64,000 nucleotides of DNA from Arthrobacter sp. MMS18-M83. GTDB taxonomy: Bacteria > Actinomycetota > Actinomycetes > Actinomycetales > Micrococcaceae. Positions within the stretch are counted from its first letter, which is position 1. Each line of letters opens with the position of its first letter. The notes beneath the pieces are model-generated. The model ran no database searches and had not been told where the DNA came from. It saw only the letters and a program-made list of their open reading frames with translations. Where the stretch lies: the NCBI RefSeq assembly GCF_026683955.1, contig NZ_CP113343.1:4960001-5024000 (forward strand), written 5' to 3'. Of this stretch, positions 18,212 through 26,707 are shown piece by piece. The position numbers and the translations under genes were made by a program.

Positions 18212-20106
18212 CTTCGTGACCTTGACGGACCGGGCTCGTCTGGCTCCCCGGCATAGGTGCGGGGCCCTTCCTGGGGACCACGAACGTGTGAGGCGGTAAA
18301 GGTGGCCAGCGGAGCCTGGGACGCGTACGGATGCACGATTTTCCGGCGACCGCGCCGACCCTTGAAGGCTGTCAGGATCAGGATGAACGCCAGCAACGTC
18401 CAGATGACCGTCAAGGGTTGGAAGAAGTTCGCGACCCTGGCCCAGAACGGTTCCGTCTTGACCCATCCCTGAGTGTCGTTCCCGGACCGGACGACACTGC
18501 TATGGCTATCGCGCAGATTCAGGGCGCTGGGCCCGGAACCGCCGATGGTGTTTCCGTGCAACTGGACGGGAGAACTGCCATTGATGGTGATTCCGTGAAG
18601 AGTCAGCCCGGTCATGGTGTTCCGGGTAACCTGACCGGGGCTATTTCGCAGATAGATTCCCGTAGTTCCGCCGGTAATGTTGTTGCCGGCGATCAGGGTG
18701 TCCGGGGCGCCGTCGACGACGGAAACGGACCGGGTCTTCTGGTTTTCGAACCGGTTCCCAGCGATCGTGACAAAGGCTGCTGATCTGGAGATGTCGATGC
18801 CTCGATCGTTGCCGGCGATGGTGTTGGCATGAAGGCCGATCTTCCGGCCACCCGTGACCTCAATGCCGTACCGGAGGTTGCCGCCCGTGTGACTGCCGGA
18901 CACTGTCTGATCGGACGAGGACGTCCCCGGGTCCCCGCCGGCTGACGGTCCCTCGGCCAGGGGGATTCCCTTGATGAGGATGCCGCTGCGCCCGTTGAAG
19001 TCTGCTGTGGCCCCGGTCAGGGTGATCCCGGCCGTGGCCCGGGCGAGAACGAAGCCGTTGCCGGCGTTGTGAGATGCAGCGGTGTCGATGATGCGCGCGC
19101 CTGTCACGAACCGGTGCAGGACAACACCGTCCACGAGGCTGTTCTGGACCGTAACGTTCCGGACCTCCATCCCCCGGCTCTTTGAGGTGAAGATTCCATA
19201 GGCATTCCCCGTGATCGTGGTGTCTTGGATGGAGCCGCTGGCGAAATTGTCTGGAAGCGGCCCGGGGTCGGCCGCCAGCTTCCGGACACTTTCCGGGGCC
19301 GGTGCGACGGGGGGTTTCGATCCTGGAACTTTGGGGGGTCGTGCCACGAGCGAAGATGTCGTGGTGGGCCGATCGGTACCGGTCAAGGCGAGGCCTCCGG
19401 TGCGTCCGGACCAGAAGCCGAGAGATTCGATGTGTGCCCCCGCGATCGTTGTCATGCCCCCGATTGAGCGCAGGTAGGCGCGTCCGTCGGAGGTGACGCT
19501 GTCGGGAGCACCCTTCACGGGATCCCAGCTGCCGACCCGGGCCGGCGCGTCTGCGGTGCCGGTGATTTCCAGCTTCCCGCCATCATTGACAATCGAGACG
19601 AAACCCGAAGGAGCACTCGCCAAGTGAAGGTTCAAGCCGCCCGGGGCATCAAGAGCCAGATCGGCACCGGCTTGGACCATGACGTTCTCGCTGAGCAGGT
19701 AAGTACCGTCGGGTTCATGCACGAAGGTCTCCGGCGCGAGCCCGGCCAGATCCTGGACAGTGTAAGGAGCCGGCCTGGCCGTGAGGACCAATGTTCGGGA
19801 GCTCCCGATTGCCACCTCGTATGGGGATACGAGCTTCTCTCCTCTCATTCGGGCGGCGACGGCGGCCGCCCGGACCCGGATCAACCGCTGGTCTTCGGCC
19901 CCGACCAGGAGGGGCTCGTTGCGGGCGTCCCCCGGGTAGCTTCGCGTTCCCGTTGCGGTATCGGAAGGTGTCACCACCGTTGCCGGGGCGACGGACGAGG
20001 ACAACGGTGCGGGTTCTCCGGTAATTCCGGCTGCCGTAGCCGGTATCGAAAGATGGGTCAGCGAGAGCGCCAGCATGCCAAGGGATGCCGCATGGAGGCC
20101 GCCCAT
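18208..20106 (-). CDS. Large secreted right-handed beta-helix protein with C-terminal membrane anchor
   Basis: A 632-residue exported protein. A signal peptide (residues 1-29, ending SIPATAAG) is followed by a beta-rich domain (about 60-280) and a parallel beta-helix (about 300-560) with repeats such as DTTITGNAYGIFTSKSRGME, GGNLRYGIEV and GGTTGIYLRNSPGQVTRN. A membrane helix (PLTVIWTLLAFILILTAF) and a basic cytoplasmic tail follow. This layout matches NosD/AlgG-like carbohydrate-binding or epimerase proteins. It is translationally coupled to the GT2 gene (TAATG) and to the next beta-helix gene (ATGA). It probably edits, cleaves or guides the nascent polymer outside the membrane. The catalytic residues cannot be assigned. 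Confidence 0.8.
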   Translation of the reverse strand: MGGLHAASLGMLALSLTHLSIPATAAGITGEPAPLSSSVAPATVVTPSDTATGTRSYPGDARNEPLLVGAEDQRLIRVRAAAVAARMRGEKLVSPYEVAIGSSRTLVLTARPAPYTVQDLAGLAPETFVHEPDGTYLLSENVMVQAGADLALDAPGGLNLHLASAPSGFVSIVNDGGKLEITGTADAPARVGSWDPVKGAPDSVTSDGRAYLRSIGGMTTIAGAHIESLGFWSGRTGGLALTGTDRPTTTSSLVARPPKVPGSKPPVAPAPESVRKLAADPGPLPDNFASGSIQDTTITGNAYGIFTSKSRGMEVRNVTVQNSLVDGVVLHRFVTGARIIDTAASHNAGNGFVLARATAGITLTGATADFNGRSGILIKGIPLAEGPSAGGDPGTSSSDQTVSGSHTGGNLRYGIEVTGGRKIGLHANTIAGNDRGIDISRSAAFVTIAGNRFENQKTRSVSVVDGAPDTLIAGNNITGGTTGIYLRNSPGQVTRNTMTGLTLHGITINGSSPVQLHGNTIGGSGPSALNLRDSHSSVVRSGNDTQGWVKTEPFWARVANFFQPLTVIWTLLAFILILTAFKGRRGRRKIVHPYASQAPLATFTASHVRGPQEGPRTYAGEPDEPGPSRSRR

Positions 20107-21380
20107 TATTGCTTGTCCATGGCGGTGAGAGTGGCGGCGGTCTGGCCTTCGCCTCCGGACAGGTTGTCTTGGCGCGTCAGCCATCCTTGTTTGTTCATTG
20201 TCAGGAACGCGTATGCTTTCACCGGCAGTGCTACGGCGATCACGACCAAGGTCAGCAGTGGAAGAAGCAGCAAGTCCCGGGGATGCCGGCGCAGATGGGA
20301 AAGACCGCGGATCCCTCGGCCAAGCAGAACCCAGGCCAGCGCCAGGATGATGCCGACCGGTGTCAGCTCCAGACGGCCCCACAGCAAATACGTCATCGAA
20401 ACGCCCATGGTCACCGGTGTCAGGAGGATCTGCAGAACAGTGATTTTTGTAACGAACGGCACCTGCCACAGCCAGCCCTTGTACATCGCGGTCAGGTAAC
20501 AGCGGTAGGAATTCCGGCTCCACCGCACCCGCTGTTTCATGAATCCGCGCAGGGTATTGGGGAACATCGAGAGCGCCCGGGCCGAGGACTGGTGGACCGT
20601 CTTGTAACCAGAGGCCAGGACCAGCCAGGTAAGCCTGCCGTCATCACCGGAAATGCAACGCCGGCCCAGGAAGAACTCGTCCTCCAGATGTGGAAGAAGC
20701 GGCAGGACGACCGAGCGTCGGTACGCGGCGGTCCTTCCGGACAGGCAGGCGACGGCGCCCGCGCGTCCCATCGCCGGAACATAGTCGAAGTAGCGCAGGT
20801 CGACCAGCCAGTCGGCGATTCGGCGCCAGACGTTGGACTCGCTCTCGTACACGTTCTGTTGGGTTCCCACCCCGCCGACCCAAGGGTCTTCGAAGGGCAT
20901 CTGGACGGCGGCCAGCAGGCCCGGCTCCCAGAAGGTGTCCGAATCGACGAAAATCAGCAGGTCACAGGCGGCAGCGCGGACGCCGCACCCCAGCGCCGAA
21001 CGTTTACCGGCGTGACGAAACAGCACCGGACGGACCACGGGGTTCTCCAATGCCGTGATCCGGTGGTACGCCTCGAGGTCCTTGATGTCCAGCACGATGA
21101 TGATTTCGGTCGGATTCTGGGCCAACCACGTCTCCAGACAGCGCATTAGTATGTCCGGGTCTTCATGGAAGGAGGGAACGATCACCGAAGTAGAAGCGGA
21201 GAAATTACTGATGATCGGCCGGGCGCGACGTGACAGGATGACACGGTAGAGCCACAGACCCCAAACGATGGTCCCGGCCAACGCGACCGGCATGTACCGA
21301 TGCCATGAGGACAGATCCACACCGCCAAACACCGGCCCGGCGACGAGCGGCAAAACCGCGACGGTAATCACCGCCGCCAC
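20106..21380 (-). CDS. Processive family-2 glycosyltransferase (hyaluronan-synthase/NodC/Alg8-like)
   Basis: A 424-residue membrane GT2. An N-terminal hydrophobic region (1-48) is followed by a catalytic domain with SVIVPSFHEDP (65-75), DSD (146-148), SGDDG (244-248) and QRVRW (283-287), the motif set of processive synthases such as HasA, NodC and Alg8. Three or four C-terminal helices follow. The GTG at 21380 is used because an in-frame TAA lies just upstream; the ribosome-binding site is weak. It is the first gene of the operon that ends with UDP-glucose dehydrogenase, so a uronic-acid-containing polymer is the likely product. The sugar and linkage are unknown. Confidence 0.85.
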   Translation of the reverse strand: MAAVITVAVLPLVAGPVFGGVDLSSWHRYMPVALAGTIVWGLWLYRVILSRRARPIISNFSASTSVIVPSFHEDPDILMRCLETWLAQNPTEIIIVLDIKDLEAYHRITALENPVVRPVLFRHAGKRSALGCGVRAAACDLLIFVDSDTFWEPGLLAAVQMPFEDPWVGGVGTQQNVYESESNVWRRIADWLVDLRYFDYVPAMGRAGAVACLSGRTAAYRRSVVLPLLPHLEDEFFLGRRCISGDDGRLTWLVLASGYKTVHQSSARALSMFPNTLRGFMKQRVRWSRNSYRCYLTAMYKGWLWQVPFVTKITVLQILLTPVTMGVSMTYLLWGRLELTPVGIILALAWVLLGRGIRGLSHLRRHPRDLLLLPLLTLVVIAVALPVKAYAFLTMNKQGWLTRQDNLSGGEGQTAATLTAMDKQ

Positions 21381-21723
21381 CGCCAGTTACAGCCCAGTGC
21401 GCTGAAACGGGACAAGGGAGTGCGCAGAGACCCGGTCCAAACCATGAGGAGACCCTTCCTGGGCGCATTGCCGAAGCACAGTCAGTGAACCCAAGCTAGA
21501 ACCGGCCGATGCCGCCCGTCTTGAGTGCCGACTACCCGGAAGCGGTAACCGCCATAGAGTGGCGCCACCTGTTTCCTCCCGTAATGTCTCCGCGAGGCGC
21601 ACTCTGATGAACCCAATGGTGGGGTGGCCTCAACTAAAACTGCGATTCATCAACAGGCGAGCCGTGAAGGTGGCCCGGAACAACCTGCAAAACCGGTCCC
21701 AAATCAAGCTGCCGTACTCGGGG
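21381..21723. other. Intergenic region without a supported gene
   Basis: It should contain the promoter of the minus-strand exopolysaccharide operon and the 3' flank of the hydroxyacid dehydrogenase gene. No credible coding frame or palindrome was found. Confidence 0.4.
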
Positions 21724-22704
21724 TCAGGAAGCGGGGACAAATCCGAGGGTCTTGTCGACCACGTTCAACAATGGTTCGCTTTTGACGAACCGTCCCAGAT
21801 TCTCCAAGAACAGCTTGCTGAGGTCGTCGAGATAGTTTTCAGCGTCACCGCTCAGGTGAGGGGTGATGATGACGTTCTCCATACTCCAAAGTGGGTGTCC
21901 CCCAGGTAACGGCTCCGGGTGCACGACATCGAGGGCGGCACCGGCAATGGAACCGGAGGCCAACGCTTCGGTCAGGGCTCCGGTGTGAACACGTTCGCCG
22001 CGGCCGACATTGATCAGGTGCGCCGACGGTTTCATGGATGCAAGCACGTCGACGTTCACCAGCCCCCTGGTCTCCGCGGTCAGCGGAGCCGCGAGCAGAA
22101 GATAGTCGAAGTCGTGCACCACATTGGCCAGGTCCGCGGAGGAGTAGATCACATCAAAGTCGTCGTCATGCGATCGGACTGTGCGTCCGGCACCGCTGAC
22201 CGCCATGCCCACGGCACGGAACAGTCGCGCGGTTTCGCGTCCGATGGAGCCAGTGCCCACTACCAGCACGCTCTGGCCCTGAATCTTTCGGGTGACCCGG
22301 TGCTGCCACCGTTGTTGCTGCTGGAACCGGAATGAACGCTGCGCATCCTTGGCCAAATCCAGGACGAAACCAAGGGCAAATTCGGCGATGGCCCGGCTGA
22401 GCACACCCCGGGAGTTCGTGTACACAACGTCGCTTTGGATCAGTTCATCGAAGAGACGCTGGCTCACACCGGCCGCCGAGACATGAACCCACCTCAGCGA
22501 CGAGGCTGCAGCCCAGTTCTTCTTCAAGGCAGGTGAGAACGAATGCCACTGGTACAACACGTCCGCGCCGTCCAGCGCGTTTGCCAGTCCATCGGCGGTC
22601 GTCAAGCGCACTTCGGCCAGTTCTTCGATCTCCCCCAGCCGGGGCGGCAAAGTTTCCCGGTACAGGACTGCGACGACAGGCCGCCTGCGTTCCGGAACCG
22701 TCAC
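21724..22704 (-). CDS. D-2-hydroxyacid dehydrogenase family protein
   Basis: A 326-residue NAD(P)-dependent dehydrogenase. The nucleotide-binding domain carries VLVVGTGSIGRETARLF; the catalytic Arg is in INVGRGE, the acidic partner in VVHPEPLPGGHPLW and the His in VIITPHLSG, the order seen in phosphoglycerate dehydrogenase-like and glyoxylate reductase-like enzymes. It interconverts a 2-oxoacid and its D-2-hydroxyacid. Its GTG start overlaps the stop of the upstream tartrate/isopropylmalate-type dehydrogenase (GTGA), so the pair was an operon for a hydroxy- or dicarboxylic acid. The upstream partner is truncated, so this gene may have lost its promoter. Confidence 0.85.
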   Translation of the reverse strand: MTVPERRRPVVAVLYRETLPPRLGEIEELAEVRLTTADGLANALDGADVLYQWHSFSPALKKNWAAASSLRWVHVSAAGVSQRLFDELIQSDVVYTNSRGVLSRAIAEFALGFVLDLAKDAQRSFRFQQQQRWQHRVTRKIQGQSVLVVGTGSIGRETARLFRAVGMAVSGAGRTVRSHDDDFDVIYSSADLANVVHDFDYLLLAAPLTAETRGLVNVDVLASMKPSAHLINVGRGERVHTGALTEALASGSIAGAALDVVHPEPLPGGHPLWSMENVIITPHLSGDAENYLDDLSKLFLENLGRFVKSEPLLNVVDKTLGFVPAS

Positions 22705-23575
22705 GATGACGCCGGATTGTTTTCCGTGGTGGCGTCCATCGCGCCAACGGCGTCGATGACGTCAATCGCGGCCAGGACAGCGGCGGTGAATTCGGACGTC
22801 GAGGACGGTCCACCGACGTCGCGTGTGCCAAGCCCCTCCCGGAGGACAGACTCGAAGGCCAATTGGAGGTGCTCGGCAGCTTCCGGGTGCCCGAGGTGCT
22901 GAAGCATCATGGCCCCCGACCACATCTGGCCCACGAGGTTAGCCAGGCCTTTGCCTGCAATGTCCGGGGCTGATCCGTGGACGGGTTCGAAGAGGGACGG
23001 GAAGTCACCTTCGGGATTGAGGTTGGCACTCGGGGCTACACCGATGGAGCCGGTGACGGAGCTACCCAGGTCCGAGAGAATGTCCCCCAGCAGGTTGGAA
23101 GCAACGATCACGTCAAAGGTCCAGGGCCTCAGGACCAGGTGCGCGGCCAACGCGTCCACAAGTTCGCTGGTGAGCGTCACGTCGGGGTAGAGGCGGGCTG
23201 TTTCTTCCACCACCTCGTCCCAGAAGGGCATAGTGTGGACAATGCCGTTGCTCTTGGTTGCCGAGGTCAGTCGGCCCTTCCGGGAGGATGCGAGCGATGC
23301 CGCATAGTGCGCGGCCCGTGATACTCCCAGGCGGGTGAAAATGGTTTCCTGGACCGCAGTTTCATGCGGCAGCCCGCGATAGGTCCGGCCGCCAACCTCC
23401 GAGTACTCCCCCTCGTTGTTTTCACGAACAATGAGGATATCGATCGGTTCCTTGGACGCAAGGGGTGACTTCACGCCGTCGAGCGTTTTCACCGGACGGA
23501 GGTTGATGTGCTGCTGGAATTCGCGGCGGATCGGGATCAGGAGACCCCACAGGGAAGCGATGCGGTTCTCAGCGG
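22701..23575 (-). pseudogene. Isocitrate/isopropylmalate-type dehydrogenase (TtuC-like), 5'-truncated
   Basis: Homology to the decarboxylating dehydrogenase family starts at [16 protein letters not shown] and continues through [33 protein letters not shown] (catalytic Lys) and DVIVASNLLGDILSDLGSS (metal-binding Asp) to a normal C-terminus. [11 protein letters not shown] and SANLNPEG favour the tartrate/D-malate dehydrogenase (TtuC/DmlA) branch over leucine biosynthesis. About 80-90 N-terminal residues with the GDGIG cofactor motif are missing; the bases to the right encode an aldehyde dehydrogenase tail on the plus strand. The open frame from 23738 is therefore not the natural start. Confidence 0.75.
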
Positions 23576-23729
23576 AGCTGGAAGTGGGAATGGTAGGGCT
23601 TAACACCGGCGTCGTGTCCAATCCAGCCGCTCCTTTCGGAGGTGTCAAGCAGTCGGGCCTGGGACGTGAAGGCGGAAAGATCGGATCGAAGAATTCCTGG
23701 AATACAAATACACCGCAATAGCGGTCTAA
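23572..23729 (+). pseudogene. Aldehyde dehydrogenase, C-terminal fragment with frameshift
   Basis: The plus strand encodes [15 protein letters not shown] and [18 protein letters not shown], the highly conserved end of succinate-semialdehyde-type aldehyde dehydrogenases. It then needs a frame change near 23686 to finish as [14 protein letters not shown] and a stop at 23727-23729. Everything upstream of this tail is missing. It lies head-to-head against the truncated minus-strand dehydrogenase. Confidence 0.75.
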
Positions 23730-23768
23730 TAGATTCAATTTGGCAAAGTATGAAATGAGGGGATGTCA

Positions 23769-24461
23769 ATGGCGGCACCGGAGGGAATGTTCATATTGGA
23801 GGGCCGGCCCACGGCGCAGCTGATCGCTGACCAACTCCGCGAGCTCATCGTCCAAGGGGCTTTCAGCCCCGGTCAGCAGGTGAACGAATCTGCCTTGGCG
23901 AGTCAGCTCAACACGTCAAGGGGACCCCTCAGGGAAGCTCTGCAGCGCCTGTGCCAGGAAGGCATCCTGGTGTGCAAGCGTAATCGCGGCGTTTTCGTGC
24001 TGGAGCTTTCAACCGAAGACATCAAAGAGATCTACGCCGTACGCGAGGCGGTGGAACTGGCCGCCGCCAACACTCTCCTCGACTCTAGTCCGGACCAGGT
24101 CACGGATACCTGCCGAGAGCTCAAGGGCATCATCAAGAACATGGCGAAGCAGGTTGCGGCGTCGGACTGGCAGGCGATCGCCAGGATCGACATGCAATTC
24201 CACACCGCTTTCGTTTCAGGCAGTGGGAACACGCGACTGATCCGGATTTACGAGACACTCACCGCGGAGTCCCGCATGTGTATCCTCAGCCTGGAAGTCG
24301 CATATCCCCGCATAGATGTGCTCGTTCAGGAACACCAAAACATCTTGGACCTTCTTGAGGCGCGCGACCGGAGCGGACTTCAACAAGCCATAAAGCGGCA
24401 CATGCAGAAAGCCGTCGAGGACCTTACTACGACGCGACAGCCAAGTGGTGCTACCGCGTAA
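23769..24461 (+). CDS. GntR-family regulator, FCD (FadR) subgroup
   Basis: A 230-residue transcription factor. The winged helix-turn-helix covers about residues 10-75 (QLIADQLRELIVQGAFSPGQ, ALASQLNTSRGPLREALQRL, GILVCKRNRGVFV). The FCD ligand domain (about 85-220) has the metal-binding residues: Asp and His in IDMQFHTAF, and further His in QEHQNILD and IKRHMQKA. Ligands are usually carboxylic acids, which fits the neighbouring hydroxyacid, tartrate-type and semialdehyde dehydrogenases. GAGGGG at 23757-23762 is 6 bases from the ATG at 23769; the ATG at 23763 is too close. The metabolic genes beside it are broken or uncoupled. Confidence 0.88.
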   Translation: MAAPEGMFILEGRPTAQLIADQLRELIVQGAFSPGQQVNESALASQLNTSRGPLREALQRLCQEGILVCKRNRGVFVLELSTEDIKEIYAVREAVELAAANTLLDSSPDQVTDTCRELKGIIKNMAKQVAASDWQAIARIDMQFHTAFVSGSGNTRLIRIYETLTAESRMCILSLEVAYPRIDVLVQEHQNILDLLEARDRSGLQQAIKRHMQKAVEDLTTTRQPSGATA

Positions 24462-24511
24462 ATGTTGCTAGCGCACCGGACACAAAGCAGCAGTCCAACT
24501 CCCCTGATACG

Positions 24512-24547
24512 AAGGCACCCCCAGCGTCGCGACGCCGGGGGTGCCTT
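24512..24547 (+). terminator. Strong hairpin, transcription terminator
   Basis: AAGGCACCCCC and GGGGGTGCCTT form a perfect 11-bp stem with the inner AGCGTCGCGACGCC adding further pairing. It lies 50 bases after the GntR stop. There is no T-run, as is common in high-GC actinobacteria. Confidence 0.8.
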
Positions 24548-24847
24548 CGCGCGTGCACCAGCGATCGGATCCAGCATGAGCAGTAGCAGCATTCATGGCT
24601 CGCTCAGTCAGAGGCGAAACTTGGGAACGGGAACGTTGTGGGTTACTGGCCGCAGTCCCGTGCCGCGGGCGGAACAGGTTCTGCCCCGCCCAGGCATGAG
24701 TTCGACGTGGCGGTCCCGGAAAGGCGTCTCAGTTCACGGGTACGTGCTCAGTTACGAGGTCTGGAACAACAAAAGCTCCCTCGCAGCTCCAGATTTGCGC
24801 ATCTAGAACCGCCTCGTCTCCGCCCAGACGGCTTCATCGAAGCTATG
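24548..24847. other. Intergenic region with an unidentified coding remnant
   Basis: At about 24630-24720 the plus strand reads VTGRSPVPRAEQVL, similar at DNA level (33 of 43 aligned bases over the core) to the minus strand at 13565-13610. It appears to be a second decayed copy of the same unidentified gene. Nothing else is supported. Confidence 0.3.
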
Positions 24848-25171
24848 TCACTTTTCAGGCGCTACTTTCCGGATCACAGGCAACGGTGCCGTATCGAAGA
24901 ATCGGTATTCCCTCGTGGGGAACCGGATTGGTTTTCCTGCGGCTTCTGCTTTCTCCCGGACAAAATCGTGGTCTTCCGGGGAGAGGACAACCTGCCCGTG
25001 CGGGTCACGCTCGGTGTCCTTGGGTGCGCCCCTGCTGAACTTAGCCGAGATAGCAGAGGGTAGAACCAGACATGCCGGATTTTCCAGAAGCCAAGTTCGG
25101 GTCTCGGAATCGAGCCGATCCCACTCATCCTTGAGGCTCACGCTCGCAAACACCGCCTTCCTGCTAGGCAT
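24848..25171 (-). CDS. Hypothetical protein, small soluble
   Basis: A 107-residue protein with a protein-like composition: TRTWLLENPACLVLPSAISA, DPHGQVVLSPEDHDFVREK, and a basic end. It has no signal peptide, membrane helix or recognisable catalytic motif. The WLLENP...LP...SPEDHDFV pattern resembles small actinobacterial proteins of unknown function, but I cannot name a family. The ATG at 25171 has only a weak ribosome-binding site. It lies 92 bases downstream of a truncated P-loop gene on the same strand. Confidence 0.5.
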   Translation of the reverse strand: MPSRKAVFASVSLKDEWDRLDSETRTWLLENPACLVLPSAISAKFSRGAPKDTERDPHGQVVLSPEDHDFVREKAEAAGKPIRFPTREYRFFDTAPLPVIRKVAPEK

Positions 25172-25263
25172 ATCCTGAATTTGAAAGTCCGTCCAGATTA
25201 CCCCTGCCCTTCAGGAGGATGATAGGCCCGAGACCGCTCACCCGTGGTTCTGATAGCAGTGTC

Positions 25264-25621
25264 CTAGCTGGGCAAACTGGCGGTCCATCCGGTGAGCCGC
25301 AGAAGGTCAGCCGCGATGTCCTGGACGTTGAGATCGTTTGGTGGGTCCGGTGCACCCAGTCGGGCGTGAGCAGTTCGAGTTCCATGACTGCCGCGTTGCT
25401 ACGGTCGAGATGGTCCTGCAAGTCGTTGCCCTTGATGCGCCCGCGCAGGCTGGCAGAACCGGCCTCGTCTGAGGCGGTCAGCAGAACAGCGGTGATTCGT
25501 GATTCATCCCCCACGGCCTGCTGCCAACTCTTGGGTGACCGGACGATGACCGTGTTGGTGTAGATCATCCGCCGGTAGCCAAGGGCCCGGTAGTTCGCCA
25601 AGACAGCGGCGCTCGGCCACG
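25264..25621 (-). pseudogene. C-terminal fragment of a P-loop kinase-like protein
   Basis: The minus strand reads WPSAAVLANYRALGYRRMIY, SRITAVLLTASDEAGSASLR and LDRSNAAVMELELLTPDWVH. A frame change near 25340 then continues as NVQDIAADLLRLTGWTASLP to a stop at 25264. This is the second half of a small P-loop nucleotide-binding protein like those annotated as AAA/adenylate-kinase-like. The Walker A N-terminus is absent, and an in-frame TAA precedes the fragment at 25621. It has both a truncation and a frameshift. Confidence 0.55.
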
Positions 25622-25777
25622 CTTAGTGTGTGTGCAGTAGGCATATCAAGATCCCTTCGTCCATGCAGGAAACCGGGACCTCTATCTGCTCGTCGACATA
25701 CGTCTTCCTACTGGAACAGTATGGGTTCGAACCGAATCGTGACGCGAAACTCCCAAGAACTTATATAGGGTGTTTGC

Positions 25778-26707
25778 ATGACTGCGGGGGGTGCGGCTGT
25801 TGAGCCGTTGGTGCACATCAAAGACTTCAGGATGGATTTCGGGGACACGCAGGTCATCAAGGACCTGTCCTTCGACGTCCGGGCCGGGGAGACGTTCGGG
25901 TTCCTGGGCAGCAACGGCTCGGGCAAGACCACGACCCTGCGGGCGCTGCTGGGCATCTATCAGCCCACGGCCGGGACCCTGCACATCGGCGGGAAGACCT
26001 TCGACCCCCGCGACGGCGTCCGGCTCGGCTACCTTCCGGAGGAACGCGGGCTCTACAAGAAGGAACAGGTCCTGGACGTCATGGCCTACTTCGGCCGCCT
26101 CAAAGGCCTCGGCAAAGCCCAGGCCCGCACCTGGTCCCTGGAGTACCTGGAGCGGGTGGAACTGGCAGACAAAGCCGGAACCCGGCTGGACAAGCTTTCC
26201 GCCGGGGAACAACAGAAGATCCAGCTGGGCGTGACCATCATGAACGACCCCGAACTGCTGATCCTGGACGAACCCACCAAGGGCTTTGACCCGGTGAACC
26301 GGCGGCTGCTGATGGACATCATTGAAGGGCAGAAACTCGCTGGCTCCACCGTCATCATGGTCACCCACCAAATGGAAGAAGTGGAACGTCTCTGCGACCG
26401 GGTGATCCTGCTCAAGGACGGAGCCTCAAGGGCATACGGCACCGTCTCGGAGGTCCAGGAACAATTCGGCGGCACCCTCTACCGGATCGGCTATTCCGGC
26501 GTCCTCCCGTCATCGGAACTGTACGAGATCACGGCCGGCGGCGAGGGCAGCGCCGACCTGACCCCGCAGCGCGGAGCCGACGAAACCATGGTGCTGCGGG
26601 AGCTCATCAACGCCGGCGTCGCCGTCCGCAGCTTCACCCCCGAGCGGGTCTCCCTGGAGGAAATCTTCATCCGCGTCTACGGCGCCAAAGAAACGGCGGT
26701 GGCCTGA
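25778..26707 (+). CDS. ABC exporter ATP-binding protein (NatA-like)
   Basis: A 309-residue ATPase. Walker A is LGSNGSGKTTT, the signature is LSAGEQQKIQ (with E in place of the usual G), Walker B is LLILDEPTKGFDP and the switch His is in VMVTHQMEEVE. The C-terminal extension of about 80 residues matches the DUF4162-type tail of NatA/drug-export ATPases. It energises the permease encoded by the overlapping next gene (ATGA at 26707). The ATG at 25778 follows a weak TAGGG site. The substrate class (sodium, peptide antibiotic or lipid-like compound) cannot be set from the sequence. Confidence 0.9.
   Translation: MTAGGAAVEPLVHIKDFRMDFGDTQVIKDLSFDVRAGETFGFLGSNGSGKTTTLRALLGIYQPTAGTLHIGGKTFDPRDGVRLGYLPEERGLYKKEQVLDVMAYFGRLKGLGKAQARTWSLEYLERVELADKAGTRLDKLSAGEQQKIQLGVTIMNDPELLILDEPTKGFDPVNRRLLMDIIEGQKLAGSTVIMVTHQMEEVERLCDRVILLKDGASRAYGTVSEVQEQFGGTLYRIGYSGVLPSSELYEITAGGEGSADLTPQRGADETMVLRELINAGVAVRSFTPERVSLEEIFIRVYGAKETAVA

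Noticed and set aside
25724-25733. GGTTCGAACC, which looks like a tRNA T-loop
   Set aside because: It is only a 10-base palindrome; no acceptor stem or other tRNA arms can be drawn around it. It could at most be a regulatory dyad upstream of the exporter genes.
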